A DNA stretch of 64,000 nucleotides from Chryseobacterium caseinilyticum (GTDB taxonomy: Bacteria > Bacteroidota > Bacteroidia > Flavobacteriales > Weeksellaceae), in NCBI RefSeq assembly GCF_014837145.1, contig NZ_JACYFS010000001.1, positions 62,001 through 126,000 of the forward strand, written 5' to 3'. Under the pieces are notes generated by a model. The model searched no databases. It was not told the DNA's origin and worked only from the letters and a program-made list of their open reading frames with translations. The translations under genes were made by a program, and so were the position numbers. This document shows, piece by piece, positions 42,850-51,408 of the stretch (position 1 is its first letter; each line of letters starts with the position of its first letter).

Positions 42850-43959
42850 CTACAATTCCACCCGCATCGTAAAGCAGGTAAAATCATCATCCGAACGTAC
42901 AGAAAGTACACCGCTGTGTGCTTTGGCTATTTCTGACGAGATGTAAAGTCCCAGTCCCAAACCGTTTTGATTGGAGTCTGTGCCCTCACGGTGGAAAGGA
43001 TTAAAAAGATTGCCTATCGCTTCTTCATTGATTTTCCGTCCCTGATTGGTGACAGAAATCTCCCAGAATTTTTCTGCAGTCTCAGCGTTGATGAGTACCG
43101 GAGTATCAGATGAACCATGAGTTATTGCATTAGCGAGAAGATTGGAAACCAGTTGTGAAATCCGGCCGGGATCACATTCTATGGTTGTACTGATTTTAAA
43201 ATCAGATTCAATAATTCTGTCCGGTACAGAAACTTTCAGTTCGCTGCTCACTTCATTCAGCAGCTGTTCAAGATCCACGGTGGTTGGGGTAACTGTAATT
43301 CCGCCACCCAGCCTGCCACGGGCAAGATCCATAATATTGTTGATCATTTCATACATTCTTCTTGAACTGGAATGTACGATGTTCATCAGCTTTCTGTCAC
43401 GCTCACTCAGTTCAGATCTTGTAAGAAGCTGTGCAGCACTCATAATTCCACCGAGGGGATTCCGGAGATCATGACCCAGCACAGCAATAAACTGCTCCCG
43501 GATAACTGCCTGCTGCTGCTCTGTATCTAAGTTCTTTTCCGCAAGCTTTTTAGCCATCTGAAGATTTTCCTCATACAGACGTCTGTCCGTTGCCTGAAAA
43601 AGTGTGAACCGGAAAAAGAGGGGTTTATTATTTTCGTCTTTTCTCTCGTAGCCGTTGATGTAAACGGGAATTCTGCCATTGCCGGTATCTGTGAGTTCTA
43701 CAGAAACTTCGTCAAAATGTCCCTGTATACGCAGTAAAGGCCAGAGGTGGGTTTCAAAATAGATTCTGCCGCCAACTGCAAGAAGTTCAGAAAAACGTTT
43801 TCCCGACAATTGTTCGGGCGTGCTGTTGAGCCATTTGGCTGCACGGGAGTTGATTCTGGTGATTTTCCCATGGGCGTCTGCGATGACAAATCCGCACAGT
43901 GAAGATTCAAAAAAGTCTTCAAAATCCTCAGAAAAATTACTTGATGGAATATCAGTCAT
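42850..43959 (-). CDS. PAS-domain sensor histidine kinase
   Basis: 369-aa soluble kinase without membrane segments. Residues ~12-130 are a PAS domain (ESSLCGFVIADAHGKITRINSRAAKWL). Then a PAC-like linker, HisKA (AVLGHDLRNPLGGIMSAAQLL; His phosphorylation site) and HATPase (LVSNLLANAITHGSS, NPFHREGTDSNQNGLGLGLYISSE). Its 5' end overlaps the upstream RsbQ-like hydrolase gene by 8 bp, so the pair is translated together. No response regulator is adjacent. The pair resembles the RsbQ-RsbP switch of Bacillus, with a kinase in place of the PP2C phosphatase (inference). Confidence 0.9.
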   Translation of the reverse strand: MTDIPSSNFSEDFEDFFESSLCGFVIADAHGKITRINSRAAKWLNSTPEQLSGKRFSELLAVGGRIYFETHLWPLLRIQGHFDEVSVELTDTGNGRIPVYINGYERKDENNKPLFFRFTLFQATDRRLYEENLQMAKKLAEKNLDTEQQQAVIREQFIAVLGHDLRNPLGGIMSAAQLLTRSELSERDRKLMNIVHSSSRRMYEMINNIMDLARGRLGGGITVTPTTVDLEQLLNEVSSELKVSVPDRIIESDFKISTTIECDPGRISQLVSNLLANAITHGSSDTPVLINAETAEKFWEISVTNQGRKINEEAIGNLFNPFHREGTDSNQNGLGLGLYISSEIAKAHSGVLSVRSDDDFTCFTMRVEL

Positions 43960-44746
43960 TTAAAAAATCTCTTATCGCTTTGGTTGTTTCTTCGGGAGCA
44001 CTGAGGTTGGGGCAATGCCCTATCGCATCCATCACTACCAGAGTACTTCCAATCATTTTTTTATGCATATATTGGCCAACCTCTACCGGTGCGATAACAT
44101 CGTTGCTGCATTGAAGTATGAGAACAGGAATCTCTGAATCACCGAGCAGATCGCGTTTATCCGTTAAAAATGTTGTGCGGGCAAAGTGTTTTGCTATTTC
44201 AGGATCTGTTTTGCAGAAACTGTTGGTCAGTTCCTGTGCGAGTTCTCCTCTCTCAGGATTTCCCATAATCACGGGAGCTATTGTTGCTGACCATCCCAGG
44301 TGATTGTCATTCATGGAACCGAGAAGCTCATCAATTTCCGGTCTGCTGAAGCCGCCTACATAATCTTCATCGTTGATGTAGGAAGGAGAGGGGGAAACCA
44401 TGACCAGTTTTGTAAAAACACCTGGAGCCATTTTTGTGGCTATAAGACCCATAATGGCACTAACGGAATGTCCTACAAATACGGCATCCGAGATTTTAAG
44501 CTCCTGTGCAATTTCTACAATATCCTCAGCATAGCCTTCAAGGTGGCTGTATTTTGAAAAAGAATACGAAGAAAGATCTGAGTTTCCTGCACCTACGTGA
44601 TCAAAAAGCACAGTGGTATATTTTTCCTCAAAAGCAGGTGAAACATAACGCCACATATTCTGGTCACAGCCGAAACCGTGAGCAAAGAAAATTACATTCT
44701 CTCCGCTTCCTTTTATTGTGACATTATTTCTTTTGAGAACGCTCAT
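43952..44746 (-). CDS. RsbQ-like alpha/beta-hydrolase
   Basis: 264 aa from the ATG at 44746 (MSVLKRNNVTIKGSG), which follows a -7 box; the extra six codons start only with TTG. RsbQ-type motifs: FFAHGFGCDQNMWRYV, TVLFDHVGAGNSDLSSY, nucleophile Ser in VGHSVSAIMG, catalytic Asp in CSNDVIAP and His in IGHCPN. RsbQ of B. subtilis, and its plant relatives D14/KAI2, hydrolyse or sense a small hydrophobic molecule and relay to a PAS-domain partner. Here the partner is a PAS kinase overlapping by 8 bp. The ligand is unknown. Confidence 0.9.
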   Translation of the reverse strand: MSVLKRNNVTIKGSGENVIFFAHGFGCDQNMWRYVSPAFEEKYTTVLFDHVGAGNSDLSSYSFSKYSHLEGYAEDIVEIAQELKISDAVFVGHSVSAIMGLIATKMAPGVFTKLVMVSPSPSYINDEDYVGGFSRPEIDELLGSMNDNHLGWSATIAPVIMGNPERGELAQELTNSFCKTDPEIAKHFARTTFLTDKRDLLGDSEIPVLILQCSNDVIAPVEVGQYMHKKMIGSTLVVMDAIGHCPNLSAPEETTKAIRDFLND

Positions 44747-45123
44747 AGAGTATAGTTTCTGCAAATCTACTCAATTAAATCTGAAATATTTATTAATTCT
44801 CAGATTCATAAAGATTTAGACGACCACACCCCAGCATCCCATTTTCCCCACCATCCAAACAAAAGATCAATCTACTTGGACACTTATAACAATTTGAAAA
44901 TTGTCATCCGCACCAAACACCAAACACTAACACCCCGCATCCCGCATCCTAAAACCCTCACACCCTAAAACCCTCAAACTCTCAAACAGAATAACTCACT
45001 ACATATCACCCATTACCCATTACTCATTACTCATTACTCATTAATCATTACTCATCACTCACCCCGCACCCTACAACTCTCAAACTCTCAAACCCAAACC
45101 CTCATACCCACCCGCATCCCCCG
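44747..45123. repeat. Low-complexity array, block 3 (CCCGCATCC, ACCCTCAAA, ATTACTC units)
   Basis: Right part (44930-45120) consists of CCCGCATCC, CCCTCAAACTCTC and CATTACTCATTACTC units. Between two minus-strand genes; otherwise empty apart from the promoter box at 44762. Confidence 0.7.
44762..44769 (-). promoter_or_regulatory. -7 box of the rsbQ-like/PAS-kinase operon
   Basis: TAGATTTG on the minus strand, 15 bp before the ATG at 44746. It overlaps the alternative TTG start, which argues for the ATG. Confidence 0.5.
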
Positions 45124-47127
45124 TCACTTAAACCTGTGATTGGCATCACTGCTGATAAATATACTGTTTTTCTCCTCTGATATAATATCAATAAACCTTT
45201 CGTAATGCTTCAGAACGTCGGAGATCAGTTCGTTTTTTGTAAACAGTTTTACATCATAGCCTTCCCTGTTGTCTCCAAAATAAGACTTCGGAAAATAAAC
45301 ACGGTTTTCTTCAGAATCAGGAAGATTTTCTTCGTTTAAAAGAAATTCAGATATAATTTTCGACTCACTTTTAACACCATAGATGAAATTGTTGATGAGG
45401 TCATATTTGATTTCGATTTCAAGTTTTTTAGGCTGTTCTTCGGAATTTATTCTCGCTTCAATTCCGTTGGCTGAAAATTCTGTCAACAGATCTTCAAAAG
45501 CTTCTCTTGCTGTGGTTTCGATATAAAGGTCTGCAGAAGCAGAATCATTGAATGACACAATCTGTTTCAGACGTTCTTTCCAGTGTTCACCTGACCATGG
45601 AACGGTGGTGCTTGAAAAATTTCTTTCGTAATAATTTTTATCAATCATCAGCGCTTTGATGAGACTTACGATAAAGAGAAGCATAATTACAGAAAAGGGA
45701 AGGGCAGTGATGAGAGTCATGCTCTGTAAAGCGGCAAGTCCGCCGGCATTTAAAAGCATGAGTGCGAGAACAGAAAGAAGAATTCCCCATCCTGCAGTCT
45801 GCCATTTCGGTGATATTCTTGCGTTTTTGGTAGCGATATTATTCATCACAAATATGCCGCTGTCGGCAGAAGTAACAAAGAAAATCAGAATAATGAGGAT
45901 TACAAATATGCTCATCACATCTGTAAAAGGCAGGTATTCGAGGAATTTAAACATCAGTCCGTCAGAATCACTGGCCATTTGGCTTAGCTGTCCTTCTGCG
46001 GCGTTCATGTCCAGCCAGATGGCACTGTTTCCGAAGACAGACATCCAGATAAAATTAAATAAAGTAGGAATAATCAGTACTGCGGATACAAATTCCCTGA
46101 TCGTACGGCCTTTGGAAATCCTGGCGATAAACAGACCAACGTATGGCGACCATGAAATCCACCATGCCCAGTACAGAATCGTCCAGTCATAAAACCAGGT
46201 CTGGGTATTTTCTTCATAGACGTGGGTATTAAAAGTGAGTGAGAAAAAACTGTTGAGGTAGGTGCCTATGCCTTCTGTAAAACTTCCGATCAGATAGACA
46301 GTAGGTCCGGTAATTAACACAAAAAGGAGGAGGATTACCACCGCAATAATGTTGATTTTGCTCAGGAGTTTTACCCCTTTATCCAATCCGCTCACAGCAG
46401 AAAGAACAGAGAGTGTGACAAGCACTGCAACAATAACGGCCTGATAAATAAAACCCGTTTCCGGCAGAATACCCATTTTCACCAGTCCTGAATTAATCTG
46501 AACCACACCAAATCCGAGCGTGGTAGTAATTCCGAAAAAAGTACTGCACAACGCAAAAATGTCAATTACATTTCCCCATTTTCCTTTAATTTTATCTTTA
46601 AGTAACGGATAAAAACAGCTGCGGAGCGACAGAGGCAACCGGTAGCGGTAAGAGAAATAGGCCAGCGCAAGACCTACGACCCCATAAATTGCCCAGGCAT
46701 GAACGCCCCAGTGAAAAAAGGTGTAGAGCTGTGCATTCTGAGCCCGCTCTATGGGAGGTCTACCTGCGAAAATACCGTTAGAATAATGCTGCATAGGTTC
46801 AGCAACGCTGAAATACATCAGTCCAATTCCCATTCCGGCTGCAAAAAGCATAGACAGCCATGAGAAAAATGAATAATCCGGCTTGCTGTCATTTCTGCCA
46901 AGACGGATATTTCCGTATTTCCCAGTCATAATGTAAACCAGAAAAATCACGAAAATGGTAACTGCCCAGACATAAATCCAGTTCAGATTTACAAAAATAA
47001 ATCCTTTCACTACGGTAAGAAGTGCCTCCGTCAGGCGTGGATATATTGCGGAAATAAGGCAGATTCCCACGATAAAGATAAGACTCGGAATGGTAATTCC
47101 CTGCTTAAGGGTAGTTCTCAGTTTCAT
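45124..47127 (-). CDS. BCCT-family betaine/choline/carnitine transporter
   Basis: 667-aa secondary transporter. Twelve hydrophobic helices are visible in residues 1-510. The family signature is WFYDWTILYWAWWISWSPYVG followed by FIARISKGRTIREFV; the glycine-rich FFSWLSMLFAAGMGIGLMYFSVAEP holds the substrate region of TM3. A C-terminal ~150-residue cytoplasmic tail (EHWKERLKQI... to the end) resembles the osmosensory/regulatory tails of BetT-like members. It imports compatible solutes with Na+ or H+. Start ATG is followed by a typical Lys/Arg-rich N-terminus. Single gene. Confidence 0.92.
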   Translation of the reverse strand: MKLRTTLKQGITIPSLIFIVGICLISAIYPRLTEALLTVVKGFIFVNLNWIYVWAVTIFVIFLVYIMTGKYGNIRLGRNDSKPDYSFFSWLSMLFAAGMGIGLMYFSVAEPMQHYSNGIFAGRPPIERAQNAQLYTFFHWGVHAWAIYGVVGLALAYFSYRYRLPLSLRSCFYPLLKDKIKGKWGNVIDIFALCSTFFGITTTLGFGVVQINSGLVKMGILPETGFIYQAVIVAVLVTLSVLSAVSGLDKGVKLLSKINIIAVVILLLFVLITGPTVYLIGSFTEGIGTYLNSFFSLTFNTHVYEENTQTWFYDWTILYWAWWISWSPYVGLFIARISKGRTIREFVSAVLIIPTLFNFIWMSVFGNSAIWLDMNAAEGQLSQMASDSDGLMFKFLEYLPFTDVMSIFVILIILIFFVTSADSGIFVMNNIATKNARISPKWQTAGWGILLSVLALMLLNAGGLAALQSMTLITALPFSVIMLLFIVSLIKALMIDKNYYERNFSSTTVPWSGEHWKERLKQIVSFNDSASADLYIETTAREAFEDLLTEFSANGIEARINSEEQPKKLEIEIKYDLINNFIYGVKSESKIISEFLLNEENLPDSEENRVYFPKSYFGDNREGYDVKLFTKNELISDVLKHYERFIDIISEEKNSIFISSDANHRFK

Positions 47128-47874
47128 GCTTTTTGGTGTGTTTATGAAATATAAATGTAAGCTAAAAATAGATTCGTGAGTAAAAAAAAAGATGGCTCAG
47201 TCCGCCGGAGTGTACATTTGCAAATATTGGACAAAAATATTTTTACGGTAACTTCGCTTTGATATAGAACTGAACAGAGATACAGACTTAATAATTACAG
47301 ACTGTTTTTTACTGGATGAGGTACAAGATTCTGTAATTGTAATACTAAAAAATGATATTGATCTGAAGATTTAAAATTTAAATATATGCTGTACAATCCC
47401 GAAGCCATCACAAAGTATAAAACTAAAACTGACTTTCCGAGTCTAACTAAAAATTATGCAGCAACAGCCATATGTGATTCTAATGTACACATTATATATT
47501 CTTATTAAAGCATTTAAATTCTTTCAGAATGACAAAGAAACGGTAAGTAAATTATTGATTTAAATACATGTCCTTTTTTTATTTAAACCAGCAGTCATTT
47601 TGTCGTTCCGGAGGAATATCAAAACAGTGAAGATACAGCAGTTCAGATTCATTCAGAATGACCAATATATTAATGAAAATTACTTTATGGCTATAGCCGA
47701 ATGACAAATTTATGATCATGACAACAGTCCATTTAAATACTCTTTCAGCTTATTTTTAGTCAGTAACAGCAGAATTTAATATGCTGTGAATAATTTTTAG
47801 AAAAGCATACCACATTTGTGCAAATTGCCCATTACGGGCACAGTTCTTGATACTTTCACCGCAAACCACTCACA
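47128..47874. other. Intergenic region with dispersed 18-bp repeats
   Basis: 747 bp without a gene. It contains copies of an AGATTCATTCAGAATGAC-type motif (47516-47533, 47602-47619 inverted, 47645-47662); a further inverted copy lies at 49598-49615. These look like a dispersed Bacteroidota intergenic repeat. Confidence 0.6.
47516..47662. repeat. Dispersed AGATTC-TTCAGAATGAC repeat, three copies
   Basis: 47516-47533 (AAATTCTTTCAGAATGAC), 47602-47619 on the other strand (GTCGTTCCGGAGGAATAT) and 47645-47662 (AGATTCATTCAGAATGAC). The fourth copy at 49598-49615 reads GTCATTCTGAAAGAATCT. Spacing is irregular, so this is a family and not an array. Confidence 0.6.
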
Positions 47875-48108
47875 ATGTATACTTACGATCAATTTCTTGA
47901 ACTCGACAGCGAGTCTCAGCTGGCATTTGTGCAGAAAGAAGGCACCATTATTCTTGAACAGAAATGCTCTTACTTCCATTCCATCCTTTACGGACTGGGA
48001 AGCTTTGATGTAGAACTTGTCGATGATCTGGCAACCGGAAAGGTGAAGATTAAGCGCACTTATTGCAGTCCGATTCATTACAGTAACCGTCCCGCATTTT
48101 ACAAATAG
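47875..48108 (+). CDS. Small protein, unknown
   Basis: 77 aa: TYDQFLELDSESQLAFV, an LEQKCSYFHSILYGLGSFDVELV core and a basic end (KVKIKRTYCSPIHYSNRP). No signal peptide or known domain. The ATG start and a strong terminator 25 bp after the stop (48133-48164) support it as a real gene; an antisense frame in the same place has no such support. Confidence 0.6.
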   Translation: MYTYDQFLELDSESQLAFVQKEGTIILEQKCSYFHSILYGLGSFDVELVDDLATGKVKIKRTYCSPIHYSNRPAFYK

Positions 48109-48132
48109 ACACCAACCCAATATTTTATATGA

Positions 48133-48168
48133 AAAACAGGCTGCCTGCAAAGGTTGCCTGTTTTGTTT
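48133..48168 (+). terminator. Intrinsic terminator
   Basis: AAAACAGGC (48133-48141) with GCCTGTTTT (48156-48164), then GTTTTAT. Perfect 9-bp stem. Confidence 0.83.
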
Positions 48169-48231
48169 TATACATCACTGCGCAGCATCACGGGTATTGT
48201 GCTGGCGTAGGAAACACTCAGCTGCCAAGTA

Positions 48232-49040
48232 GCGCCACTTCGAGTAGGTTTTTGCAAAAAAAACGTATCGAGAAGTTGTTGTTTTACAAAAGTTTCGTTC
48301 GTTCACTGGTTCTCGATACATTTTTCTCCGTTTCACTCCGAAAAACACTTGAACTGACGGATGATTTCGAAGTCGTGAAAAACAGCGTCACTTCGAGTAG
48401 GTTTTTGCAAAAAAACCGTATCGAGAAGTTATTGTTTGACAAAAGTTTCGTTTGTCCACTGGTTCTCGATACATTTTTCTACGCTTTGCTACGAAAAACA
48501 CCCGAACTGACGTAGGAAATACTCAGTCGCCAAGTAGCGTCACTTCGAGTATGTTTTGACAAAAACCATATCTGGAAGTTGTTGTTTTACAAAAGTACCG
48601 TTTATTCACTGGTTCTCGATACATTTTTCTCCGCTTTGCTACGAAAAACACTCGAACTGACGTAGGACACACTCAGTCGCCAAATAGCGTCACTTCGAGT
48701 AGGTTTTTGCAAAAAAACCGTATCGAGAAGTTGTTGTTTAACAAAGTTTCGTTCGTTCACTGGTTCTCGATACATCCCGATTGCCATCGGGACACTTGAA
48801 CTGATGTAGGAAACATTCAGTCGCCAAATAGCGTCACTTCGAGCAGGTTTTTGCAAAAAAACCGTATCGAGAAGTTGTTGTTTAAAAAAACAGTCGTTCG
48901 TTCACTGGTTCTCGATACATTTTTCTACGCTTTGCTACGAAAAACACTCGAACTGACGGACGATTCCGAAGTCGTGAAAACAGCGTCCTTCGAGTAGGTT
49001 TTGACAAAAACCGTATCGAGAAGTTGTTGTTCTACAAAAC
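48232..49040. repeat. Tandem array of ~150-bp structured repeats (5 full + 1 partial)
   Basis: Units begin with GCG(T/C)CACTTCGAGTAGG at 48232, 48385, 48537, 48687, 48831 and 48983 (periods 153, 152, 150, 144 and 152 bp). Each carries TATCGAGAAG, then TTCTCGATAC about 40 bp later, then ACTCGAACTGA, which are inverted to each other and to the opening CTTCGAGT, so every unit can form a nested hairpin. Unit 4 replaces the usual TTTTTCTACG...GAAAAA tip by a different hairpin at 48776-48791. No open frame through it is plausible and no cas genes are near. Confidence 0.88.
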
Positions 49041-49154
49041 TGTAGTCTATCCATCGGCAGATAAAATAGTAGAGTAGTAGGAGTAATTGCTGTAGCAGTC
49101 AAAAGAAAGGCTCGACAAGCTGCAACACGTTTTCGAAAAAGGTAAAAAACGCAC

Positions 49155-49430
49155 TCACCGCTGATCCGTCAGATGTTCCTTCAAAAGAAAAATAAGAGCC
49201 AACTGTACTGCAACTACCAGTACCAGCTTCAGGATAAATGTTTTTTTGGCGTATTTATGTCTGAAAAAAGTCATCCCTATAAGGGCACCAAAAGTACCGC
49301 CCAAAAACGTGAGCATCAGCAAAACACTTTCAGCAAGTCTCGGTTTGCCTTTTCTTGCCAGCCTCTTATCCCAGCCAAATGCAACAAAGGTGAGGAGTGT
49401 CATGATGAGGAGGAAGTATTTTAAAGCCAT
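49155..49430 (-). CDS. DUF1294 small membrane protein
   Basis: 91 aa from the ATG at 49430 (MALKYFLLIM); another ATG at 49478 would add 16 residues. Hydrophobic helix, then GWDKRLARKGKPRLAES, LTFLGGTFGALIGM and FFRHKYAKKTF, the DUF1294 signature, then a second helix. Function unknown; in some bacteria the domain is fused to a cold-shock domain, absent here. Confidence 0.82.
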   Translation of the reverse strand: MALKYFLLIMTLLTFVAFGWDKRLARKGKPRLAESVLLMLTFLGGTFGALIGMTFFRHKYAKKTFILKLVLVVAVQLALIFLLKEHLTDQR

Positions 49431-49508
49431 GGGATGCTGTTGAGGTTGCAAGATAGGTAATTGAAAGTATTGAAACATTCATAAATGCAAATTTGTTTGA
49501 CACAAAAA

Positions 49509-49532
49509 AACCTGAGTTTTTGCTCAGGTTCC
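49509..49532. terminator. Hairpin between DUF1294 and the dispersed repeat
   Basis: AACCTGAG (49509-49516) with CTCAGGTT (49523-49530), A/T flanks on both sides. May end the pVip unit transcribed from the right, or be a DUF1294 upstream element. Confidence 0.6.
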
Positions 49533-49830
49533 TTTGCGTTAATCATTTTTTTATAATTGTCGGTATTCAGGCATTATGCAAAATCAACAGCCATTTTGTC
49601 ATTCTGAAAGAATCTAAACAGCTTTATTATCAGTGTGTTGAGATTGGTGCGGAAATCTGAGATTCAGCTTAGTCAATGACAAAAAAATTCTTAAAGATTA
49701 AATTATTATTCATTAGGGATACTCATCATTTTTTTCTGTTCGGGTTCAGTTGGGCTCCGCGGCTACCCTGATTCTCTGCTTACTGCCTGTTGACACCGTT
49801 ACTGCCTTTATTGGAATTTGAATGTTCGCA

Positions 49831-50385
49831 TTATTGTTCTGCGGAGTAATTTTGTTTTTCATTATTTTTAGTGATTATATGGTTAATAATAGTATCAGTG
49901 ATTTCTTCTGCTGTTTGTTTTCCGTCAATTGAAACAATCAGATCATAATGATTCTCAGCAGTATAATCTAAGCGATATGATGTTTGAAATTGGCTTTTAA
50001 AACTTTCATTTCGCTGTCCTACAGTTTTGTAACTTTCATTAATCCGATTGGCAGTCTTTAGCCTGTTAACAGCATCTTGTTCAGATATTTTCAGAAATAC
50101 ATGATGGGCATCTGTCACAAATTTAAAACCCATTCTGTAATCTATAACTAAACTATCTTTGGCATTACAGAAATTTGCGAAATATCGGTCAATTTCTAAA
50201 TCCATTTCAGGATTCTGCTGACATTTTTCCTGAAATTCCAAAATGTGCAGTCCTTCCTTTTCAGCTCTTTCCCTTACAATAGTTCCGAGAGAAATAAAAT
50301 CATAATTAAGTTTTTTCGCCAATAACTTTCCTACGGTGGTTTTTCCCGAAGCTACTTCTCCGGACAAAGTAATTTTTGTTTTCAT
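49831..50385 (-). CDS. Cytidylate-kinase-like nucleotide kinase paired with viperin
   Basis: 184-aa P-loop kinase. GEVASGKTTVGKLLAKKL is the Walker A at residues 9-16, LGTIVRERAEKEGLHILEFQEK follows the archaeal CMP-kinase pattern (aligned GTIVR / MAEFNK helix), and RINESYKTVGQRNESFKSQF is the lid. Archaeal-type cytidylate kinases are short like this. It starts 8 bp after the viperin stop. Many prokaryotic viperins have a nucleotide kinase next to or fused to them, thought to supply nucleotide triphosphate substrate. This suggests a CTP-type substrate, giving ddhCTP (inference). Confidence 0.85.
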   Translation of the reverse strand: MKTKITLSGEVASGKTTVGKLLAKKLNYDFISLGTIVRERAEKEGLHILEFQEKCQQNPEMDLEIDRYFANFCNAKDSLVIDYRMGFKFVTDAHHVFLKISEQDAVNRLKTANRINESYKTVGQRNESFKSQFQTSYRLDYTAENHYDLIVSIDGKQTAEEITDTIINHIITKNNEKQNYSAEQ

Positions 50386-50393
50386 ATAAAATT

Positions 50394-51278
50394 TTAAATA
50401 TTTTTATTCCAGTTATAAAGACCGCCTCGCTGTATAAAATTTTGATAGCTGTAATTGACCTGCTTATAAGCATTTTCAATACCTGAATCCAGTATCGGAT
50501 TACTATATTCCTGCCTTCCGTTTTTATTGGTATAAAATCTTCCTGCTGGATCTACCATCACGTAACTGTCCTTCATTTCAGCATTGTTTTCACTAACCAA
50601 TACTCCGCTTATTTTCAATTGTTTGTGACGATCTAAGTAATCAGTAAAAATCCGGTCGCTAATTTCGAATTCCCCGATATGCAGATCATTTTCGCCTTTG
50701 ATCGGTAGAACCTGAAAAACCTTCCAACGTTCAGGTTGAGCATAATTTATAAATTCCAGCATAGATTCATCGTAATTGATCTGATGAACAACCGTATTAA
50801 TTTTTAGCTTGTAACCATATTTTTTCACACCGTCAATGATCTGCTGATAGCAATTTTTACTGAGTACTTTTTTTCCTGTGAGTGATCTTCCGGAACTCAT
50901 ATTGCTGTCATCAACAACACTGTCGATACTTAAAATAATCCAATCAAGTATTCCCTGATGATTTTGTAGAAATTCATCATTGATTTTTGTTCCGTTTGTT
51001 ACAATCATTGTTGTCATTCCTTTTACTTTTGCTTCCTTAATAAGATCAGAAATCCACGGGCAGAGTGTAGGCTCACCTCCAGCAAAAGTGATTTTTTTAA
51101 ATCCAAATTCTGCAAGCTTCTGTACGAGCTCTAGTGATTTTTCTTTTGGCAGATGGCCTTTCGGAACAATTTTTTTAGCATCGTAAAAAGGAGCAAAACA
51201 GAATTTACATCTCATATTACAAGGTTCCCATAGATGGTAATTAACTGAAGGTATAATTCCTTCAAAAGGTGTTTTCAT
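50394..51278 (-). CDS. Prokaryotic viperin (pVip), radical-SAM antiviral enzyme
   Basis: 294 aa from the ATG at 51278; the longer frame runs into a terminator hairpin and is rejected. The radical-SAM cluster motif CNMRCKFC is Cys20, Cys24 and Cys27. GGEPTLCPW matches the SAM glycine motif. The C-terminal part carries the viperin-specific pattern: DPAGRFYTNKNGRQEYSNPI, DSGIENAYKQVNYS and FIQRGGLYNW, aligned with the eukaryotic RGG-Y-W ending. Viperins dehydrate and rearrange CTP (or GTP/UTP) to 3'-deoxy-3',4'-didehydro nucleotides that stop phage transcription. The kinase gene 8 bp downstream fits. Classification among pVip clades is not determined. Confidence 0.9.
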   Translation of the reverse strand: MKTPFEGIIPSVNYHLWEPCNMRCKFCFAPFYDAKKIVPKGHLPKEKSLELVQKLAEFGFKKITFAGGEPTLCPWISDLIKEAKVKGMTTMIVTNGTKINDEFLQNHQGILDWIILSIDSVVDDSNMSSGRSLTGKKVLSKNCYQQIIDGVKKYGYKLKINTVVHQINYDESMLEFINYAQPERWKVFQVLPIKGENDLHIGEFEISDRIFTDYLDRHKQLKISGVLVSENNAEMKDSYVMVDPAGRFYTNKNGRQEYSNPILDSGIENAYKQVNYSYQNFIQRGGLYNWNKNI

Positions 51279-51335
51279 AGTTTGTTTAACAGATTTTTTG
51301 TTACCCCAAACAATCATCAAATCAAAATCCGAAAA

Positions 51336-51374
51336 ACAAAAAAATACGCTTCCGGAAACAACAGCGGAAGCGTA
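51336..51374 (-). terminator. Intrinsic terminator after the LytTR regulator gene
   Basis: On the minus strand, TACGCTTCCG (51374 to 51365) and CGGAAGCGTA (51354 to 51345) form a perfect 10-bp stem followed by TTTTTTTG. It separates mcrBC-LytTR transcription from the viperin unit. Confidence 0.9.
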
Positions 51375-51408
51375 ATAATAAAAGCGTTTTTTTGAGGAAT
51401 CAGAGCGG

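Noticed and set aside
47797..48150. 117-codon frame antisense to the 77-aa gene
   Set aside because: It reads through the terminator hairpin of the plus-strand gene and has no promoter.
48129..48515. 128-codon frame through the first repeat units
   Set aside because: It runs over a terminator and repeat units, and its sequence only repeats the units; no protein features.
48602..48856. 84-codon minus frame in the repeat array
   Set aside because: Made of repeat units with internal duplication; not a gene.
48232..49040. CRISPR array
   Set aside because: Units are ~150 bp, all homologous over their whole length with no unique spacers, and no cas genes are near.
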